Part shown: one piece after another, positions 59,386-64,000 of the stretch
How the letters are laid out: the number at the start of each line of letters is the position of its first letter
Numbering within the stretch: the stretch's first letter is position 1
Assembly: GCF_042680605.1 (NCBI RefSeq)
Contig: NZ_JBHUEE010000001.1
Span: 620,001 to 684,000 of the forward strand
DNA from: Allobogoriella deserti
GTDB lineage: Bacteria; Actinomycetota; Actinomycetes; Actinomycetales; Actinomycetaceae
Reading direction: 5' to 3'
DNA: 64,000 bases
The notes under the pieces: model-generated
Database searches by the model: none
What the model saw: only the letters and a program-made list of their open reading frames with translations
What the model was told of the DNA's origin: nothing
Made by a program: the position numbers and the translations under genes

Positions 59386-60633
59386 ATGACCCGTACCGTC
59401 TTGTTCGCTCCCGAGACGTTCAACCTCGCGGAGGTCACGCGCGGCATCGAGGTCGCGCGCCGGCTGCCTGGTGATGTGCGGTGCGTGTTCGCCGGGTACT
59501 CCCGGCGTCACGCCCACGTCATCGACGAGGCCGGGTTCGAGTGCCGGCTGCTCACCCCGGAGCTCTCCGAGGAGCAGGCGGACCAGCTCCTCGCCCTCGA
59601 CCAGGGCCGCACGGTGCGGCATCCGTTCACCGACGCGATGCTCGAGGGGCGCGTCACCGCCGAGCGGGCGCTGATCCGCGAGCTCCGCCCCGGGGCCGTG
59701 GTCATCGGCACCACGATGAGCCAGTTCATCTCCGCGCGCGCCGAACGCGTGCCGCTCGTCTACGTCAAGCCCTTCGCCTACTCCGAACCGCACATCCGCC
59801 AGATGCGCACCACCGGCCTGCTGCCCCGCACGGGCCCCCTCGGTCGCGGCGTGGACGCCGCCGCGGCCGCCGTCACCCGAACCGTCCTGCCCCGGGTGCC
59901 GCTCGTGCCGCGGGCGTTCCCGCGCATCGCGCGCCGCCACGGTGTCGTGCTGGCGCCGCGCGCCGTCCGCGCTCTCGACGCCGATCTCAACCTCGTCACC
60001 ACGGCGCCGCACCTCATCCCGACCGGAACCCGGTTACCGCCGACGTACGTCGCCGTCGGACCGATCTTCGCCTCCCTGCCCGGCGAGGTTCCCGCCGTCG
60101 TGGCCGAGCTGGCAGCACGTCCGGACCCGGTCGTGTACTTCGCCGTCGGATCCTCCGGCAACCGCGACCTGGTCCGCGCCGTCCTCGGCCGGCTCGCCGG
60201 CTCGCCGTACCAGGTGCTCGCCCCCGTGCGTCACTACCTCAGCGATGCCGACGTCGCCGACATCCGCCGCCGCGGAGCCAACATCCACGTGACCGGCTGG
60301 CTCCCTGCGGACCGCCTCGGCGACGCCGTCGACCTGGCCGTCACGCACGGCGGGGAGGGCACCGTGCAGACGAGCAGCGCCCAGGGCTGGCCCTTCATCG
60401 GCATCCCGCTGCAGGGCGAGCAGCGGTTCAACGTCCAACGCTGCGTCGACTTCGGCAGTGCGCGCCTCGTCTCACCGCATCGGGCCCGCCGCACGGACTG
60501 GCAGGCCCAGGTCGCCGACGCACTCGCCGACGGGCACCTGCGACGGCGTGCCGGCGAGATGGCCGGCCACCTGCGCGGGCTGGACGGCCCGGGCACGGCC
60601 GCACGCCACATCGCCGCCGTGCTGTCGCCGTGA
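59386..60633 (+). CDS. Glycosyltransferase, GT1/MGT-like
   Basis: A 415-residue GT-B enzyme. The C-terminal nucleotide-sugar motif GWLPADRLGDAVDLAVTHGG, followed by GTVQTSSAQGWPFIGIPLQG and EQRFNVQRC, is the UGT/MGT signature. The N-terminus TVLFAPETFNLAEVTRGIEV is the acceptor lobe. Acceptors of such enzymes are small lipophilic molecules, for instance carotenoids or macrolides. None can be inferred here. ATG 59386 has GAGGAG 5 bases upstream. It follows nucS by 23 bases and may be co-transcribed. Confidence 0.85.
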   Translation: MTRTVLFAPETFNLAEVTRGIEVARRLPGDVRCVFAGYSRRHAHVIDEAGFECRLLTPELSEEQADQLLALDQGRTVRHPFTDAMLEGRVTAERALIRELRPGAVVIGTTMSQFISARAERVPLVYVKPFAYSEPHIRQMRTTGLLPRTGPLGRGVDAAAAAVTRTVLPRVPLVPRAFPRIARRHGVVLAPRAVRALDADLNLVTTAPHLIPTGTRLPPTYVAVGPIFASLPGEVPAVVAELAARPDPVVYFAVGSSGNRDLVRAVLGRLAGSPYQVLAPVRHYLSDADVADIRRRGANIHVTGWLPADRLGDAVDLAVTHGGEGTVQTSSAQGWPFIGIPLQGEQRFNVQRCVDFGSARLVSPHRARRTDWQAQVADALADGHLRRRAGEMAGHLRGLDGPGTAARHIAAVLSP

Positions 60634-60655
60634 CGGCGCCGCCTGCCCGGTTCGT

Positions 60656-61636
60656 TCAGTAGCCGGTCGGCGCTTCGATGGTGGCCGCCTGCGTGTACGA
60701 GGTGACCACGCCGCTTTCGCCCTGGACGCTGATGGTGGTCGGAGCCGAGCAGCTCACCTCGTACCCCGAGGGCGTGGTGACCGTGACGTTCGGATCCGCG
60801 TCCGTCGGGTCCGGTGGCTCGCCACCGCCCGCATCCGCCTGCGCGTCCGCGCGACATTGCTCCTGAGCCTGCGCGAAAGCCTCGACCGCCTCCCGCTGCA
60901 GGGCCTCGTCCTCTGGCCAGATGTAGCTGACGGCCTCGGGGAAGAACTCATCGACGCGGTCCATCGCGTCCTGCGCCGTGGCCGCCTGGTCGAGGTACTC
61001 GGCCTCGTAGGCCTGCGCGGACACGTCGAAGCCCGTGACGGGGCTACCGACCTCGTAGTCGGCGGTGACGTACCCGATGCTCTGCGAGGTCCCGAAGTTG
61101 TATCCGTCGATGTTCTCCAGCGAACACTCGGCGGTGCCGAGCGGACTGTCCCCGTTCTCGTCGGTCTCGTCACCGACCAGGCACTCCCAGCCGTCGAGCT
61201 GCTGGATCTGCTCGACCATCGCAGCACCGACGTTCTCGTCCGGGAAGCAGAGCGGGATTTCGTTCGGCGGATAGCACGGCGCCGGGCCACCCCCCGCGGT
61301 CGGCGCCTCCTGATCCTCCGGCGAAGCACCGTGCCCGTCCGCGGGCGGGGGCGGGTCGCCGCCCGGGTCCGCCGTCGGTGCAGGTTCGGACCCGTCCGGG
61401 ACAAGCTGGAATCCGATGAACGTCACCCCGACCACGAGCGCGACGCCCGCGGCGACGAGGGCCGCGATCACGCCGGGATGCGACCAGGCGCTACGGTTTC
61501 TGCCGAGGTGCCAGGCGGCCCCATCCGGACAGGCGAACGCGCCGGACCGGTCGATCCATCCGTTGCGGTACTGGTCGTGGAGCACGGGGGTGCCGCACCG
61601 TTGACACGGGGTGGGACGGGACACGCTCGGCCTCAC
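60656..61636 (-). CDS. Hypothetical zinc-ribbon/single-TM exported-domain protein
   Basis: A 326-residue protein without a recognised family. The N-terminus has CQRCGTPV and, about 20 residues on, CPDGAAWH, a likely zinc ribbon. One membrane helix follows (GVIAALVAAGVALVVGVTF), then a Pro/Gly/Asp-rich linker and an acidic extracellular domain of about 200 residues with paired cysteines. GTG 61636 has GGAGGA 5-6 bases upstream; GTG 61624 is an alternative. The gene is divergent from nagA, and its stop is 22 bases beyond the convergent glycosyltransferase stop. Confidence 0.75.
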   Translation of the reverse strand: MRPSVSRPTPCQRCGTPVLHDQYRNGWIDRSGAFACPDGAAWHLGRNRSAWSHPGVIAALVAAGVALVVGVTFIGFQLVPDGSEPAPTADPGGDPPPPADGHGASPEDQEAPTAGGGPAPCYPPNEIPLCFPDENVGAAMVEQIQQLDGWECLVGDETDENGDSPLGTAECSLENIDGYNFGTSQSIGYVTADYEVGSPVTGFDVSAQAYEAEYLDQAATAQDAMDRVDEFFPEAVSYIWPEDEALQREAVEAFAQAQEQCRADAQADAGGGEPPDPTDADPNVTVTTPSGYEVSCSAPTTISVQGESGVVTSYTQAATIEAPTGY

Positions 61637-61875
61637 TCGTTCCTCCGCCGGGACACCTGCGGGCGTGCGGCATCGGCGGTCTGCTCATCACGTCCCCCTC
61701 GTCCGGCTGCCACCCTGCGGGCTGGCAGTCGGCCGTCATGGCGGGAACAAGTCTAGCCCGACCCTGCCGTGGGGAGACGAGGACCTTCTCACCGGTCGAG
61801 TCACAGGCGGGGGCGTCGATGCCCGCCATGCGATCCGATTCGGGCCGGGGCCGGCCGACAGTGTTGGATAGCACC

Positions 61876-63072
61876 ATGAACGATGTCGTCCTCCGTGGTC
61901 GTGTGGTCACCCCCGATGCGGTGATCGACGACGGCGCCGTCGTCGTCGACGGCACGGAGATCGTCTGGGTGGGCGAGGCGGCGAGGGCCGCCTCGACCCC
62001 GTTCGCCGACGCCGTCGCCCTGGCCGAACCCGTGGCCGGCTACGTCCTGCCGGGGCTGGTGGACCTGCACAACCACGGGGGCGGCGGGGCGTCCTTCCCG
62101 GACGCCGCCACGCCGGACGAGGTTCTCCGCGGTGTCATGGAGCACCGTCGGCAAGGCACCACCGCGGTGGTGGTCTCGCTCGTCACGGCCGCCCCGGACA
62201 CGTTGCGCGAGCGCGTGGCCATGCTCGCCGAGCTGGCCGAACGCGGTGAGATCGCCGGGATCCATCTCGAAGGGCCGTTCCTGTCCGCCGCCCGCTGCGG
62301 TGCCCAGGACTCCCGCCTGATGATCCCGCCGGACCCGGACCTGACGCGTGAGCTCCTGGAGCTCGGACGCGGGCACGTCGCCAGCATGACCCTCGCCGCC
62401 GAGCTCGAGGGCGCCCACGAGGTCGCCGCCGCCCTGGTCACCGGTGGGGCCCTTCCCTCCTGGGGGCACACCGACGCCGATCCGGCCGCGGCCCGGGCCG
62501 CCGTCGCCGCCGGGGTGGCGGCCCTCGCCGACGGCACGGGGCGCTCCGAACGGGCGGGCGTGACCCATCTGTTCAACGGGATGAAGCCGTGGCACCACCG
62601 CGACCCCGGCTCGGTGGGCGAGTTCCTCGCGGCCGCCGCCCGCCGCGAGGTGGTCGTCGAGCTCATCGGGGACGGTACCCACCTGGCGCCGGAGGTCGTC
62701 CGTGAGGTGTACGACCTCCTCGGTCGCCGCGGCGCCGTCCTGGTCACCGACGCGATGGCCGCGACCGGCATGGCCGACGGCGACTACCGGCTCGGCACCC
62801 AGGACGTCACGGTCGCCGACGGCGTCGCCCGCCTCGCCGCGGGCGGGTCCATCGCCGGTGGCACGGCGCATCTGCTCGACGTTGTCCGCACCTGTGTCCA
62901 CGGCGGCATCCCGCTCGTCGACGCCGTCTACATGGCGGCCACCAACCCGGCAGCCGTCCTCGGCAATCCCGTGGTCGGCGCCCTCGAGGTCGGCTACTGG
63001 GCCGATCTGCTCATCACCGACGCCGACCTGCACCCGGTCCGCGTCATCCGCCACGGCAAGGAGGTTCGATGA
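61876..63072 (+). CDS. nagA: N-acetylglucosamine-6-phosphate deacetylase
   Basis: A 398-residue amidohydrolase releasing acetate from GlcNAc-6-P, the first committed step in reuse of amino sugars. The metal-binding HNHGGGG, HLEGPFLSAARCGAQ, LIGDGTHLAPEVV and VLVTDAMAATGM are all present. ATG 61876 has no Shine-Dalgarno; TTGGAT lies 6 bases upstream. The stop overlaps the ATG of the GH1 gene (ATGA). The pairing suggests joint use of chitin- or beta-linked sugars. Confidence 0.93.
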   Translation: MNDVVLRGRVVTPDAVIDDGAVVVDGTEIVWVGEAARAASTPFADAVALAEPVAGYVLPGLVDLHNHGGGGASFPDAATPDEVLRGVMEHRRQGTTAVVVSLVTAAPDTLRERVAMLAELAERGEIAGIHLEGPFLSAARCGAQDSRLMIPPDPDLTRELLELGRGHVASMTLAAELEGAHEVAAALVTGGALPSWGHTDADPAAARAAVAAGVAALADGTGRSERAGVTHLFNGMKPWHHRDPGSVGEFLAAAARREVVVELIGDGTHLAPEVVREVYDLLGRRGAVLVTDAMAATGMADGDYRLGTQDVTVADGVARLAAGGSIAGGTAHLLDVVRTCVHGGIPLVDAVYMAATNPAAVLGNPVVGALEVGYWADLLITDADLHPVRVIRHGKEVR

Positions 63073-64000
63073 CACAGCGCCGATTCCCCGACTCGTTCAT
63101 CTGGGGGTCCGCGACGGCCGCCTACCAGATCGAGGGGGCGGCCGATGAAGGCGGCCGCGGCCCCTCGATCTGGGACACCTTCTCCCACACCCCCGGCAGG
63201 ACCCGGAACGGAGAGACGGGCGACGTCGCTGCGGACCATTACCACCGGTGGCGCGAGGACCTGGCGCTCATGAAGGACCTGGGACTCCAGGCGTACCGGC
63301 TCTCGATCTCTTGGCCGCGCGTCCAACCCGGCGGCAGCGGCGACCTCAACCCCGAGGGTGTCGCGTTCTACCGCGACCTCCTCGACGCGCTCGCCGAGGC
63401 GGGCATCGACGCCGTCGTCACCCTCTACCACTGGGACCTGCCGCAGGAACTGCAGGACGCCGGCGGCTGGGTGAACCGGCAGACGGCGTACGCCTTCGCC
63501 GAGTACGCCCGCCACATGGCCCGGGAACTCGGTGACCGGGTCAAGGTCTGGACCACGCTCAACGAGCCGTGGTGCTCCGCGTACCTCGGTTACGCCAGCG
63601 GCGTCCACGCCCCGGGCCACACCGACCCCGCGGAGGCCCTCACCGCGGCGCATCACCTCAACCTCGCCCACGGTCTGGCCGCGACGGCGATCCGTGAGGA
63701 GCTCGGGGACCAGGCCCAGATCTCGATCACCCTCAACCTGCACGTGACGCGACCGGGTGACCCGGAACGTGCCGCGGACCTGGAAGCCGCCCATCGGGTG
63801 GACCTGATCGGCAACCACATCTTCCTCGGCCCGCTGCTGGACGGGACCTACCCGACCGAGCTGCGGGAGCTCACCCGGCACCTGACGGACTGGTCGTTCG
63901 TCCACGAGGGCGACCTGAACCTCATCCGGCAACGGCTCGACGTCCTGGGCGTGAACTACTACTCGACCAACTACGTGCGCCAGCTCCCCCCCGGCGAGCA
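63069..64000 (+). CDS. Beta-glucosidase, glycoside hydrolase family 1 (3' end beyond window)
   Basis: The first 310 residues of a GH1 enzyme. The N-terminal signature FIWGSATAAYQIEGAADEGG and the acid/base motif WTTLNEPWCSAYLGYASG are complete. The nucleophile motif (ITENG) should lie beyond base 64000. There is no signal peptide, so it is cytosolic and probably cleaves imported di- or oligosaccharides such as cellobiose. ATG 63069 overlaps the nagA stop by four bases. The strict substrate cannot be told from this part. Confidence 0.92.
   Translation, partial: MTQRRFPDSFIWGSATAAYQIEGAADEGGRGPSIWDTFSHTPGRTRNGETGDVAADHYHRWREDLALMKDLGLQAYRLSISWPRVQPGGSGDLNPEGVAFYRDLLDALAEAGIDAVVTLYHWDLPQELQDAGGWVNRQTAYAFAEYARHMARELGDRVKVWTTLNEPWCSAYLGYASGVHAPGHTDPAEALTAAHHLNLAHGLAATAIREELGDQAQISITLNLHVTRPGDPERAADLEAAHRVDLIGNHIFLGPLLDGTYPTELRELTRHLTDWSFVHEGDLNLIRQRLDVLGVNYYSTNYVRQLPPGE

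Noticed and set aside
61741..61770. DasR-type operator before nagA.
   Set aside because: Only a short GTCTAG half-like sequence is present, without the dyad expected for the TGGTCTAGACCA-type site.

Overview
The window is about 64 kb of very GC-rich DNA with gene-dense, strand-clustered coding and frequent GTG/TTG starts. It looks like the chromosome of an actinobacterium, most likely from the order Micrococcales. The evidence is the SigR/RsrA thiol-stress pair, the fused 2-oxoglutarate enzyme Kgd, NucS, the 25-residue ribosomal protein bL37, a mycothiol-dependent-type DinB enzyme, and the conserved order argS-lysA-hom-thrC-thrB-rho-rpmE-prfA-prmC-sua5-wecA-atp operon-nucS. I see no phage, insertion sequence, integrase, CRISPR array or rRNA. 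One tRNA (Arg, CCG) is present.

Layout. 1-8.2 kb: a CpaE-like ATPase cut by the window edge, DUF6912, SbcCD, a DUF1992 protein, HisN and an alpha/beta hydrolase. 8.2-13.3 kb: two GT4 glycosyltransferases, a multi-pass DMT/NIPA-like transporter and a zinc alcohol dehydrogenase. 13.3-18.2 kb: RsgA, AroA and DoxX, then the sigR-rsrA stress regulator and a PAP2-like membrane protein. 18.3-25.7 kb: bL37, then a molybdenum-cofactor region (DUF4097, a possible TorD-like chaperone, DUF6457, MoaE, and later MoaD and MoaA) interrupted by an ArsR-SRPBCC-DinB operon, a spermidine-synthase-like enzyme and a membrane protein. 25.7-35.6 kb: an SGNH hydrolase, Kgd, a CNNM/CBS pair, an M23 peptidase, a glycerophosphodiesterase and tRNA-Arg. 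35.7-48 kb: a membrane-anchored unknown protein, ArgS, LysA, the threonine branch (Hom, ThrC, ThrB), Rho, bL31, RF1 and its methylase PrmC. 48-58.2 kb: VanZ, Sua5, WecA and the complete F0F1 ATP synthase operon. 58.2-64 kb: DUF2550, NucS, a GT1-type transferase, a zinc-ribbon/TM protein, NagA and a truncated GH1 beta-glucosidase.

The most unusual structure is a pair of related intergenic tandem-repeat arrays, one after moaA (60-bp unit) and one after lysA (85-bp unit). In each, the first unit begins exactly at the TGA stop codon of the upstream gene and is oriented with that gene. The two units share the blocks TGACGAGCRCGAGYG and CGGAGTGCGAGGA. Both arrays contain an N-filled assembly gap whose length is out of phase with the repeat, so true copy numbers are unknown.

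Regulation that can be read from the sequence includes a textbook SigR-type promoter (GGAAT-N18-GTT) before sigR, and a promoter plus overlapping palindromic operator (TTGGCA-N17-TAACTT) placed directly at the arsR start codon. A recurrent pattern of -10-like hexamers 6-8 bases before start codons without a Shine-Dalgarno sequence implies many leaderless transcripts. Several GC-rich terminator hairpins are also visible.
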